Virus record (IMG/VR): IMGVR_UViG_3300025769_013615
Location: 1 to 26,755 of that record
Length of the DNA: 26,755 nt
Strand: one strand, 5' to 3'
Source of the DNA: a virus
Part shown: positions 1 through 7,918 of the stretch, piece after piece
Numbering within the stretch: position 1 is the first letter of the stretch
Layout: every line of letters starts with the position of its first letter
The notes under the pieces: generated by a model
Seen by the model: the letters and a program-made list of their open reading frames with translations, nothing else
The model's database searches: none
Told to the model about the DNA's origin: nothing
Position numbers and translations under genes: made by a program

Positions 1-339
1 TCCGAGGGCACGCTTAGAAACTGGACCAACAAAGGTGCAGAAGAGCGCCGACACCAGGCCAAAGGGGGCAAGCCTCGCAAGCGCTTAAGCGCTTATCTAG
101 AATTTTTATTGGCTATAGAAAAGGCAATGGCTGATGCGCAGCTTAGTGACCTTGGAATCATTACGCGAGCTGCACACGATGGCGCTTGGCAAGCAGCGGC
201 ATGGAAGCTCGAGCGGCGCAACCCGTCACGCTGGGGCAAACAGCGCATTGAGGCCGAAGTCAAAGGCGGTTTGGTGGTCGAGGGGATCGACTGGCTAGAG
301 CAGAAGATTGACGCAGCCAAAGGGATCAAGGGCGACTGA
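1..339 (+). CDS. terS: Terminase small subunit, 5' end cut by window
   Basis: This frame is open from base 1, so the gene begins outside the window; 112 residues are visible. A TTG at 109 and an ATG at 127 lie inside the frame and are unlikely to be the true start. The N-terminal visible part is basic (KGGKPRKR) and the middle holds AAWKLERRNPSRWGK, a stretch typical of phage small terminases. This subunit recognises the packaging site and loads the large subunit onto DNA. The stop overlaps the start of terL as TGATG, which fits translational coupling. The assignment rests on the motif and the position directly before terL. Confidence 0.85.
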   Translation, partial: SEGTLRNWTNKGAEERRHQAKGGKPRKRLSAYLEFLLAIEKAMADAQLSDLGIITRAAHDGAWQAAAWKLERRNPSRWGKQRIEAEVKGGLVVEGIDWLEQKIDAAKGIKGD

Positions 340-1640
340 TGAAGCGCTGGGCATTTGGCACACCGAACAAGCAGCAGCGTGAGGTGTTAGTGTCACCGCA
401 TCGCATGATCTACTACCGGGGCGGTTTAGGTGCCGGCAAATCATGGTGCGGTGTTATGTTTGCAGCGTCATCAATCCTGCTGCACTCCGAAGGCGTCAAC
501 GGTGTCATCTTAGCGCCCACATACTCCATGCTTGATGATGTGATCAGGCCGCAGATTGAGGATCTATGGCCAGAGGATGTGGTGCAGTCATGGCACGGCA
601 CAGACAGAGCATACACTTGGCCCAATGGCTCCAAGGTGTTGCTGCGCTCAGCGGATCGACCAGGCAGGCTGCGTGGCATTCAGGTTGGCTGGGCCTGGCT
701 TGATGAGCCAGCTGAGATGAAGGATGAGATTTGGTCTGTGATCACCGGCCGACTCAGAGCGCAAACCCGTTGGCTCCATCAAGTGTTAGTGACTGGCACG
801 CCTAGCGGTTACAACTGGGTCCATGATGCCTTTGGACATCCAGGCGATAAGCTCGAAGAAGGCATTCATGTTGTCCAAGCAAAGACCGAAGACAACGCAG
901 AGCATCTGCCAGACGGTTACATTGAGAGCCTGCGCAACCTGTACAGCGCACGGTTGGCAGCCCAGGAGCTGGACGGATCAGTCGTACACCTTGACGGGTT
1001 GGTGTTCTCAGCGTTCTCGCCAGAGCGCCACGTCATTGATTGCAGTTGGCCTGACAACACGCCCACATGGGCCGGCATTGACTTTGGCTATCGCAACCCG
1101 GCTGTTACCTTCTGGCGCAAACATCCAGAGCGGCCAGAAGCTTGGGTTTGCTTTGATGAGCTTATGCCGCAAGACATAACGACCGAACAACTAGCCGACC
1201 GTATCAGCGCCAAGCGTTACAACTTGCATGAGGCATGGTGCGATCCAGCAGGCAAGGCAGCCACCACAGCAGGGCGCACAGATGTTGAGGCAATGAGGCG
1301 AGCTGGAGTGCCGGCCAAGTATAGAACAGCAAGCCGAATCAGGCGCATTGCGTTTGGTCTGGAGATTATGCGAGCGGCCTTAGATCCGGCCGATGGGTCA
1401 GAGCCCAGGCTATTTATCCATGAGCGCCTAACCAGCGGCGGAAAACGTGGCATTCATCGCGCGTTGCTATCGTATCGGTTCAAAGGCAATACAGAAGCGC
1501 CAGACAAAGACGGCACCTATGATCACGCGATTGATTGCGCACGCTATATGATCGCAAACACACTTGGACTTGATCGCCGGACGGTGAACAGCAGCAAAAA
1601 ACCTTTGCCCAGATTTACTCAGAGGATGATTGAGCTATGA
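339..1640 (+). CDS. terL: Terminase large subunit
   Basis: ATP-driven packaging motor and headful/cos nuclease, 433 residues, a normal length. The ATPase domain has a Walker A motif GGLGAGKS at residues 28–35 (K34) and a Walker B WAWLDE ending at D122–E123. The C-terminal RNase H-like nuclease domain shows acidic residues in GIDFGY (D248), CDPAG (D302) and YDHAIDCARY (D395, D399). The start overlaps the small terminase stop and the end overlaps the portal start as ATGA (1637–1640), so the three genes are probably translated as a coupled set. All expected catalytic residues are present. Confidence 0.97.
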   Translation: MKRWAFGTPNKQQREVLVSPHRMIYYRGGLGAGKSWCGVMFAASSILLHSEGVNGVILAPTYSMLDDVIRPQIEDLWPEDVVQSWHGTDRAYTWPNGSKVLLRSADRPGRLRGIQVGWAWLDEPAEMKDEIWSVITGRLRAQTRWLHQVLVTGTPSGYNWVHDAFGHPGDKLEEGIHVVQAKTEDNAEHLPDGYIESLRNLYSARLAAQELDGSVVHLDGLVFSAFSPERHVIDCSWPDNTPTWAGIDFGYRNPAVTFWRKHPERPEAWVCFDELMPQDITTEQLADRISAKRYNLHEAWCDPAGKAATTAGRTDVEAMRRAGVPAKYRTASRIRRIAFGLEIMRAALDPADGSEPRLFIHERLTSGGKRGIHRALLSYRFKGNTEAPDKDGTYDHAIDCARYMIANTLGLDRRTVNSSKKPLPRFTQRMIEL

Positions 1641-3190
1641 TTGATGAACTGATGGCCGAGCCCATGCGCCGGCTTAACCGGATGATGCAAGACCAAGCCG
1701 AAGGCAACCGCGCTGGTTGGATCGCTGAGATTCTAAGCATCGCTGACAAGTGGAGGCCCGAAGGCTACCGCAGAGCGTGCAACAAGCTCCAAGACTACTA
1801 CAACGGCCAGCAGCAAGAAGGTTTGATGCAGCAGTTGAAAGCATCCTTTCCTGAAACATGGAAGATGCTACCAACCGACATGATCCTGCCTGTGATGCGT
1901 CGATGGATTGACCAACAGGCGACGGTCTACCTAACGCAACCAGCTCGCACGCTCATTGATGAAAATGGCGACGCAATCCAAGAGGGGCCGATTAGCCAAG
2001 CGTTTGAGAAGCTGCAAAATGACGCAGCCTATTGGGAAGTCTGGCAGCAGCTAGATCGCATGGTCCATTTGTACAACTGCTCATTGCTGATGTTTGGTTG
2101 GAACAGTTGGCGCAATCGACTTGAAGCGCATGTGGTCGCACCACAGTTGGTGCATATTGTGCCTGATCCTGATGACCCGTCAGACTTGAGCCGTGCATGG
2201 GCCGTGTTGGTTGAGCTTGCATCGGCCACGGGCGTTGATAGCGTAGAAGATCCTAGTGACCGTCGATTCCTGGCCTACTGGCGCAGCACCACAGAAGAAG
2301 GCCGCGACGAGTGGCAAGCCGTGGTAATCCATGAGAGCGGCTATATTGAACTAGATGGCCTTGATGATGCCATGGACTTCACAGCGCCGGTCAGAGATGA
2401 GAATGGCAAGACCGTTCTTCCCATGATCTGGGTCCAAAAGGAATCGCAACACGGCATTGTATACAGCCGGCCCAATACCGATTTAATTTCAAGCCAAGAC
2501 GCCATCAATGAGACTTGGGTAGATATTCACGCCAGAGCAAGAACGTCTGGTTATGGCTCATACGTTGCCACCAGCTTAGACACCGATCGTGCACGGGGAG
2601 CGCTCAACATTGCGCCGGGTGGTGTCACGATCCTAGAAGAAGGCGAGACGCTATCAACGCTGACGGCTGACAGTCGGCTGTCTGAACACGTCGACATCTT
2701 GCAAACCTATCTCTTGCAGCAAGCTCAGCGCTTGGGCTTGTCGCCTTCGAGCTGGTCGCCAAAGGATCGGCCCAACCTGTCAGGCGTAGCGCTCAAGGTT
2801 GAGAATCTAGAGCAGGAAACGCACAGAGCCCAGCAGATCAATCGCTATTCTAGGATTGAGACCGAAGACGCATTCATTATCGCCAGAGCCGTTCACAACA
2901 GTTACGCCGTGCCTAATGGCGCTGATATGTTGCCGTGGTCTCTGACCATGCATTGGCGACCAGGCCCAACCAGCTTGCCGATCGATGAAGAGGCACAGCG
3001 GCGCATCTTAGATCATGACGTATCCAAGAACTGGATCACATCGGCCCAAGCCATGAGCAGAGCGCTTGGAATCACCGAGCAAGAGGCCCAACAGAATCTC
3101 AAAGACAACACGTCACAGAATCGCCAACAGATCCAGCCCGCAGGCTTAGGCTTAGCAGAGGCCGCACTTGGGTTGGTGGGCGAAGAATAA
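1637..3190 (+). CDS. Portal protein
   Basis: A 517-residue protein directly after terL, with the size and composition of phage portal proteins, which form the dodecameric ring through which DNA enters and leaves the head. The middle part (about residues 230–330) is rich in beta-prone sequence ending in SQDAINETWVDIH, comparable to the wing-to-stem region of portals. The C-terminal part is helical with a Q-rich tail. It starts in an ATGA overlap with terL. I identify it from context, length and the general portal pattern rather than from one diagnostic motif. Confidence 0.9.
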   Translation: MIDELMAEPMRRLNRMMQDQAEGNRAGWIAEILSIADKWRPEGYRRACNKLQDYYNGQQQEGLMQQLKASFPETWKMLPTDMILPVMRRWIDQQATVYLTQPARTLIDENGDAIQEGPISQAFEKLQNDAAYWEVWQQLDRMVHLYNCSLLMFGWNSWRNRLEAHVVAPQLVHIVPDPDDPSDLSRAWAVLVELASATGVDSVEDPSDRRFLAYWRSTTEEGRDEWQAVVIHESGYIELDGLDDAMDFTAPVRDENGKTVLPMIWVQKESQHGIVYSRPNTDLISSQDAINETWVDIHARARTSGYGSYVATSLDTDRARGALNIAPGGVTILEEGETLSTLTADSRLSEHVDILQTYLLQQAQRLGLSPSSWSPKDRPNLSGVALKVENLEQETHRAQQINRYSRIETEDAFIIARAVHNSYAVPNGADMLPWSLTMHWRPGPTSLPIDEEAQRRILDHDVSKNWITSAQAMSRALGITEQEAQQNLKDNTSQNRQQIQPAGLGLAEAALGLVGEE

Positions 3191-3193
3191 AGC

Positions 3194-4072
3194 ATGGCCA
3201 TCAATCCTGACTCCATATCCAAACGGTTTGAATCGACGTTACGCAAGTCGGTTGGCCGGCTTGAGAAATACATGGGTCAGTTGGTGGCGCAGCTTGACAC
3301 TGAAGACGAGTTTCTAGTCCCTAACCAAGAGAATCTGGCACGGGCTACGCTGATGCGTCAGCAGTTGACCGATGAGCTGAACCGGCTGGGCTTTCAATCT
3401 GACGTGCGCAACCTATACAAAGACGTGGCCAACGTCCTAGCCCGTGAAGCTGGCGACAATGAACAAGAGCAGCTGATCGCCGAAACGGTGCTGGCTGGCT
3501 TTGCGTCTAACTTCACCAGGCACTTGGACAACTCATGGTTTACAATGACCGGGCAGATTCAAGACATCGTTGAGCAGGCAATCCTAACCAATGCGCCAAT
3601 CTTAGACTTGCTCTACGTCCTAGCCGGCCCAGAGCGTGCAAGCATACGCATTAGCGCTCCACTAGATGCGCAGTTTAGCCAATGGCTCAACTGGAGCGCA
3701 GCAGCTGTTGACACTGCATTGTCTGGCTTGCTGCGTAAGATTGAGATTGTGCAGGCCACAGAGGCAGGCGTTGAGTTTTACATTTACTCAGGCACCTTGA
3801 TCAAAACATCACGGCCCTTTTGCGACTTGATGAAGGGCGTTGTGGTTAGGCTTGAGGATTTGCGAGCCATTGAGAACGACCCAAGGTTTTCAAGTCTCAA
3901 GCTCCTTAGAGGCAAAGAAGGCAGACAACCACCGATTGTCACCACGCTTGGCGGTTGGCGTTGTCGTCACACGCTCAGAGCCACCAGCTTGGCAGAGGCC
4001 AAACGATCCAACCGGCGCATTTTCATGGAAGTTGGCGACGAGCTAAACGCAGAAGCGAGGGCGCTGCTATGA
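3194..4072 (+). CDS. Minor head protein (head morphogenesis type)
   Basis: A 292-residue protein after the portal. The N-terminal two thirds is helical. The C-terminal third has the pattern SGTLIKTSRPFCDLMKG, then VVRLEDLRAIENDP, then GGWRCRH, a series seen in phage minor head proteins (TRPFC … T.EEI … GG.NCRH) encoded between portal and scaffold. Such proteins sit inside the head and are thought to help portal assembly or DNA ejection. The start follows the portal stop by three bases. The stop overlaps the next start as ATGA. Confidence 0.78.
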   Translation: MAINPDSISKRFESTLRKSVGRLEKYMGQLVAQLDTEDEFLVPNQENLARATLMRQQLTDELNRLGFQSDVRNLYKDVANVLAREAGDNEQEQLIAETVLAGFASNFTRHLDNSWFTMTGQIQDIVEQAILTNAPILDLLYVLAGPERASIRISAPLDAQFSQWLNWSAAAVDTALSGLLRKIEIVQATEAGVEFYIYSGTLIKTSRPFCDLMKGVVVRLEDLRAIENDPRFSSLKLLRGKEGRQPPIVTTLGGWRCRHTLRATSLAEAKRSNRRIFMEVGDELNAEARALL

Positions 4073-4530
4073 GTTGGGGCGTAAAGATGAGCAACACGAT
4101 TGAGTTGGATTATCTCAACAACGTGTTGACCACCAAACAAATGGAGTTGATCGGCTTTGCTGGCGCTGCTGTGATCCAAGAGGAAACGCAAGACGGCCAC
4201 ATTGATCAAGATGGCCGACGGTTCAAAGCGTATAGCAGAGACTATGCACAGTTTCGCAAAGAAGAAGGCCGAGGCAATAAAGTTGATCTGACCTTTACCG
4301 GCCAAATGCTCAACGCAATGAAAGTGCTTAGGGCAACGGATCGCACGGTCACCATCGGCTTTATTGATAGCCGACCAGCTCGCGGCGGCCTGACTCCATC
4401 ACAGAAGATGCAACGCACCAATGCTGTGCGGCCTTGGTTTGGCTTTGGGCGCAAAGGAAGCAAGCGCAGGCAGCGAATACAGCAAATCGGATCAGAGATA
4501 TTTATTGAGGCATTGACCCGTCAATCCTGA
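4069..4530 (+). CDS. Virion morphogenesis-like structural protein
   Basis: A 153-residue protein. I chose ATG 4069 because it overlaps the preceding stop as ATGA; an upstream in-frame ATG at 3955 would overlap that gene by 118 bases. The sequence has the layout of phage virion-morphogenesis/tail-completion proteins: IDQDGRRFKAYSRDYA near residue 45, VDLTFTGQMLNAMKV near residue 75, a short beta segment TVTIGF, and a basic C-terminus NAVRPWFGFGRKGSK. Such proteins act at the head–tail interface or in head completion. The exact role here is inferred from this pattern and from the position between minor head protein and scaffold. Confidence 0.68.
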   Translation: MSWGVKMSNTIELDYLNNVLTTKQMELIGFAGAAVIQEETQDGHIDQDGRRFKAYSRDYAQFRKEEGRGNKVDLTFTGQMLNAMKVLRATDRTVTIGFIDSRPARGGLTPSQKMQRTNAVRPWFGFGRKGSKRRQRIQQIGSEIFIEALTRQS

Positions 4531-4553
4531 CGGAATAAAAGGAGGAGGTCAAA

Positions 4554-5150
4554 ATGACCGAACAAGAGCAGTTGGCGGATGCCAACGGGGCCGCAACGGA
4601 TGCTGCGACTTCTACTGTAAGCCGTGATGAACTAAGCAAGGCAATTCATCGGAGAGATTCGGCGCTGGAGCGCGCCCGGTCTGCTGAAGAAAAGCTGGCA
4701 GAGTTAGAAACGGCTAGAGTTGATAGGGAGCGAGCGGAGAAGCAGGCCCAAGGCCAGTTTCAAGAGTTAGCCCAAGAGGCAGAGGCCAAGGCCACAGCCT
4801 ATGAAGCTGAACTCTTAGCCACCAGGCAGAAGCTCGAACGATTCGCAGCCAAGCACAAAGAACATGTGATGGCCCGTTTTGAATCGTTGCCCGAGGATAC
4901 AAGGCAGCATTTAGCCGACCGACTCGGCGAAGATCCTGACCTTGAGGCTCTAGATAATGCAGTAGCATTGGCCGAATCATTGAGGCCGGAAGCGGTGGCA
5001 CCATCTGTGCCTAGAAACATTGGAGCGCAACCCAGCGCAGGCAAAGTGGCCGGGGTCAACCCAGGCGGCAAAGCTACTGCAAGGGAAATCGCAAAGATGA
5101 ACAAGCAACAGATGGCGGCCTATCTAAAACAAAATTATGGCAAATATTAG
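4554..5150 (+). CDS. Capsid scaffolding protein
   Basis: A 198-residue, highly charged protein directly before the major capsid gene. Residues about 25–110 form a long E/K/A/R-rich coiled coil; the rest is flexible, with a short C-terminal helix ending KMNKQQMAAYLKQNYGKY. Scaffold proteins of this layout guide assembly of the capsid precursor and then leave, the C-terminal helix usually binding the shell protein. A strong ribosome site, GGAGGAGG, lies about six bases before the ATG, in keeping with high expression. The assignment rests on composition and position. Confidence 0.82.
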   Translation: MTEQEQLADANGAATDAATSTVSRDELSKAIHRRDSALERARSAEEKLAELETARVDRERAEKQAQGQFQELAQEAEAKATAYEAELLATRQKLERFAAKHKEHVMARFESLPEDTRQHLADRLGEDPDLEALDNAVALAESLRPEAVAPSVPRNIGAQPSAGKVAGVNPGGKATAREIAKMNKQQMAAYLKQNYGKY

Positions 5151-5176
5151 CCATCAGTTAAAGAAAGGGTTTTGCA

Positions 5177-6124
5177 ATGGCTGCAACAACCACAAGTAAT
5201 CTCGCTGCTCTAATCCCAACAGAGCTAATCTCGGGCGTTCTCGTCCAAAACATGGGCGACAAAGCCAGCTTGATTGAGCTGTGCGGCTTTCGCGGCGGCT
5301 TCAAGTCGTATGAGTTTGCAGAGCTTGGCCCATTGACGGCTGCTGCTGTTACCGAAGGCGCAGCGGTGACGCCTGCTGCAATCACGCCGGTTGGCACCGT
5401 CATCAACGCTAGCCCCCAGGAAATTGCACCAGTGCAGTTGACTCGCTTAGCGCTCGAATCCCAGCAGGGGCCAGACTGGCTCAACCTTGCAGGCGCTATG
5501 GGCAAGGCTCTCAAGAATCGTGTCAACGCACAGATTTGCGCCACGTTTGATGACACCTTCAACAGCAACCGCAACACGGTCCAAAGTGGCACCGGTGGTG
5601 GTGCGCCTGCTGCAATGGATCTTCAAACGCTTGAACTGGCGCTTGAAGTTGCAGCCGGTAACAACTCCAAATCAATGCCGTTTGGTGCTGATTCGGGCTT
5701 GGCTGCTGTTCTTCATCCCACTCAGGTTGCTGGCTTGCGCTCTGCTATCCGCACTTCGAGCAACTACGTTTCACGCGAAGACATCTTGGCCATTTACCCG
5801 GCATTGCCGACTGATGGTTTGGTGTTTGGTTACTACAACTGCGCTATTTATAGCAGCGTTGGCGTGGTCCAAAGCGGTTACTCGGTCAACGCTGGTACTG
5901 GCGTTAGCTTGAACACGGGCGGCGCGGTGCTTAGCTCGGGCAACACGCACAAAGGTGCGTTGTTCTCAATCAATGAGGCTGTTGGCTTTGTCATGCAGCG
6001 TGATCCTAACATCCGTATGCAAGAGGATGTGCTTATTGGATCGGGCGGCATGAACTTGGTTGCCGGTTACGTTGGGGAAGCTGCACGCATCAGCGAGCAA
6101 ATGACCCTGATCGAGAGCCTGTAA
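5177..6124 (+). CDS. Major capsid protein (HK97-fold candidate)
   Basis: A 315-residue protein following the scaffold, the usual place and size for an HK97-fold shell protein. The first 40 residues are an N-terminal arm-like segment (TSNLAALIPTELIS). A small-residue-rich region follows, with GPLTAAAVTEGAAV (E-loop-like), then helical (about 95–125) and mixed domains. The C-terminus reads LVAGYVGEAARISEQMTLI. There is no added protease or decoration domain, so the scaffold is supplied separately. The ribosome site AAAGAAAGGG lies just upstream. I did not find a unique motif; the call rests on order, length and the hydrophobic/alanine-rich character. Confidence 0.9.
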   Translation: MAATTTSNLAALIPTELISGVLVQNMGDKASLIELCGFRGGFKSYEFAELGPLTAAAVTEGAAVTPAAITPVGTVINASPQEIAPVQLTRLALESQQGPDWLNLAGAMGKALKNRVNAQICATFDDTFNSNRNTVQSGTGGGAPAAMDLQTLELALEVAAGNNSKSMPFGADSGLAAVLHPTQVAGLRSAIRTSSNYVSREDILAIYPALPTDGLVFGYYNCAIYSSVGVVQSGYSVNAGTGVSLNTGGAVLSSGNTHKGALFSINEAVGFVMQRDPNIRMQEDVLIGSGGMNLVAGYVGEAARISEQMTLIESL

Positions 6125-6125
6125 C

Positions 6126-6302
6126 ATGGCCGGGGCGTTGATTTATCTTCGCCATTCTTCCGGTCGTCAGCGCATTTGCTCTGAAGACCAGCTCGCGGAT
6201 TATAAGTCCGCGGGTTGGTCCGAAGAGCGGCGCGTTGAGGTTACGGTGGAAGCAAAGCCGAAGAAGAAGAAGGCACCAGCCAAAAAGAAGAAGGCCGAAT
6301 AA
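6126..6302 (+). CDS. Small basic protein with lysine-rich tail
   Basis: A 58-residue gene starting one base after the capsid gene stop and ending directly against the next ATG. The N-terminal part (MAGALIYLRHSSGRQRICSE, then a DYKSAGW segment) looks like a small folded module. The last 18 residues are almost only K, A and P (KPKKKKAPAKKKKAE), like the tails of DNA-binding histone H1-type proteins. Small genes at this position in phages often encode head-associated proteins. DNA or capsid-interior binding is my inference from the charge; no family is recognised. Confidence 0.72.
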   Translation: MAGALIYLRHSSGRQRICSEDQLADYKSAGWSEERRVEVTVEAKPKKKKAPAKKKKAE

Positions 6303-6560
6303 ATGTTTGATCCTGATTGGCTAAACGGGAAAGCACCTTACGCAGCGCACCTTATAACCTGGCTCATGGTTGGGTTGTTTGCGCATGGTGCGCGCGCTGA
6401 CGTAGACAAAGCGATTGCGGCAGCGCATCGACTACCTGTAGTCGAATCCCGTTTGGCTGATCAGGCTCGGCGTATTGAGCGGCTTGAATTGATGGATTCC
6501 AAGCTGGATCGTTTATCAGAAAACATGGCGGCAGTGATGCAAGAGGTAAAACGTAAATGA
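6303..6560 (+). CDS. Membrane-anchored coiled-coil protein, unknown role
   Basis: An 85-residue protein with one likely membrane helix (residues about 14–30, AAHLITWLMVGLFAHGA) followed by a charged heptad-like helix (about 45–85, RLADQARRIERLELMDSKLD). It starts immediately at the previous stop and its end overlaps the next start (ATGA at 6557–6560). The layout is like a small spanin- or holin-associated protein, yet it sits among head genes. I do not recognise a family; membrane location is predicted from composition only. Confidence 0.7.
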   Translation: MFDPDWLNGKAPYAAHLITWLMVGLFAHGARADVDKAIAAAHRLPVVESRLADQARRIERLELMDSKLDRLSENMAAVMQEVKRK

Positions 6561-7465
6561 TCCAAACGATACACAGAAGCACAGGCGGCACCATCCGCCA
6601 CGTTTGCACCTTTGGCCGTCCTAACGCTGGCACGTTTAGTTGGAATCTTTACGACCACGCAGGCGAGCTGGTGACGAGTGCAGCTGGTGTAGTGCTCGCA
6701 ACCCCAAACACTACGGCGCACAACAGCAGCAGCAAAATGGGCGACCGTACACTAACGACGGCTGATAGCCTTGCTGGTGGTTGGCGCACGCTGATGATCC
6801 AACCCCAAAGCTTTGGCAATATTGCTGTTCCTACTACCAAGCGCAGCTTTATGGTTGGCTTCCAAGTTGGCACCAGCAACACAGACGCCATTTTGTTTGA
6901 TCCGTTGCCCATTGATGTTGCGAGCGGCGACCGGATCGTTGTGCCAGAGGTTACGGTAGCAATTAGCAGCGCAGTTACTAGCGCTCAAGATGCCGGGATC
7001 TATTTCTTCGAAGTCATCGCCAATGATGAAGACGGAAACGAACACCGCGAAGCTTCACGCATTGCGATCACATCCGCCAACATCATGCAGCCTTCATCCT
7101 ACTCAAGCCTGACGCGCCGCTATCCGTTGTTGCGTGATCAAGGCCCGGCCGAAGATCCAGACTTTGCGGTTGCCTTAGATACTGCGCTGGAGCTGGTGAT
7201 CAGCCAAATGGAGCGCTGGTCGTTTGATTGGTGGAATCTGCGCACATGGGACCAACTAGAAGATGTGGTCAGCGCTCGATGTGCTGCGCAAGTCTTTGGT
7301 GCCATGGGGCCTGACTTTACCGAAGCAGCCGACCAGGCCAACGCACAGGCAAACGCTCTGCTGCGTGACACGATTGATTCTCTGGCTTGGGTTGATACTG
7401 ATGGCGATGGAACACCTAAAGGTGATGTTGCGCCTGACGTTGCACGGGTTTGGGTCAACCGATGA
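6557..7465 (+). CDS. Head–tail adaptor with N-terminal beta domain
   Basis: A 302-residue protein that appears to have two parts. Residues 1 to about 175 are beta-rich (FSWNLYDHAGEL, GIYFFEVIANDEDGN), resembling an immunoglobulin-like or decoration-type sandwich. Residues about 183–302 begin SLTRRYPLLRDQG and are helical, resembling phage head–tail connector adaptors that dock below the portal. A DTDGDG stretch near the end could be a metal-binding loop. The position after the capsid gene and before the tail terminator fits an adaptor. The beta domain attached to it is uncommon as far as I know. Confidence 0.65.
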   Translation: MIQTIHRSTGGTIRHVCTFGRPNAGTFSWNLYDHAGELVTSAAGVVLATPNTTAHNSSSKMGDRTLTTADSLAGGWRTLMIQPQSFGNIAVPTTKRSFMVGFQVGTSNTDAILFDPLPIDVASGDRIVVPEVTVAISSAVTSAQDAGIYFFEVIANDEDGNEHREASRIAITSANIMQPSSYSSLTRRYPLLRDQGPAEDPDFAVALDTALELVISQMERWSFDWWNLRTWDQLEDVVSARCAAQVFGAMGPDFTEAADQANAQANALLRDTIDSLAWVDTDGDGTPKGDVAPDVARVWVNR

Positions 7466-7917
7466 CTTGGCCATCTGATCCGGTCAGAAGCTTGATCGTT
7501 GACACTATCAAAGACGCAACTTTGATCGGATCGCCAGGCCCTACCGAATGGGACCAAATGAAACCGCTCGGCGCTAACTCATGGCGTCGATTTACGGTTT
7601 TGGTCGATAACGGAAATATTGAAAGTTTGACCGATGCGCCTGCTATTGGCGCAACGGGTATTGCCTACTTGCAGCGCGTTTATACCGTACGGGTTTACTA
7701 TGAGCGCGGCAAGAACAAGCAGTCGATTGGCGCAGATTCTGACGCCATGACCGATGACGCAGAGCGGTTGGTTGGTGCCATTCTGCGCATGAATTATGAT
7801 TATCCCAACACCGGTCTTGAGTTGCTAAAGCCTGCACCTTGGACCATTATCAGCCTGCCCAATGGGCAAGCATCCGTCGAAATACAATTAAGCGCCAGAG
7901 TGCGTAGGAGTCTCTAA
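7462..7917 (+). CDS. Tail terminator / tail completion protein candidate
   Basis: A 151-residue protein. I chose ATG 7462 because it overlaps the adaptor stop as ATGA; an in-frame TTG four codons upstream is less likely. The sequence has alternating beta and helical parts (RVYTVRVYYERGKN, then DAMTDDAERLVGAILRM), the pattern of small tail terminators that cap the tube and join it to the head. Its place between adaptor and tube genes fits this. No single diagnostic motif is visible, so a neck protein is an alternative. Confidence 0.6.
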   Translation: MTWPSDPVRSLIVDTIKDATLIGSPGPTEWDQMKPLGANSWRRFTVLVDNGNIESLTDAPAIGATGIAYLQRVYTVRVYYERGKNKQSIGADSDAMTDDAERLVGAILRMNYDYPNTGLELLKPAPWTIISLPNGQASVEIQLSARVRRSL

Positions 7918-7918
7918 A

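Noticed and set aside
3955-4530. Longer version of the virion morphogenesis gene starting at 3955
   Set aside because: It would overlap the minor head gene by 118 bases; ATG 4069 gives the standard ATGA overlap and the family-like N-terminus.
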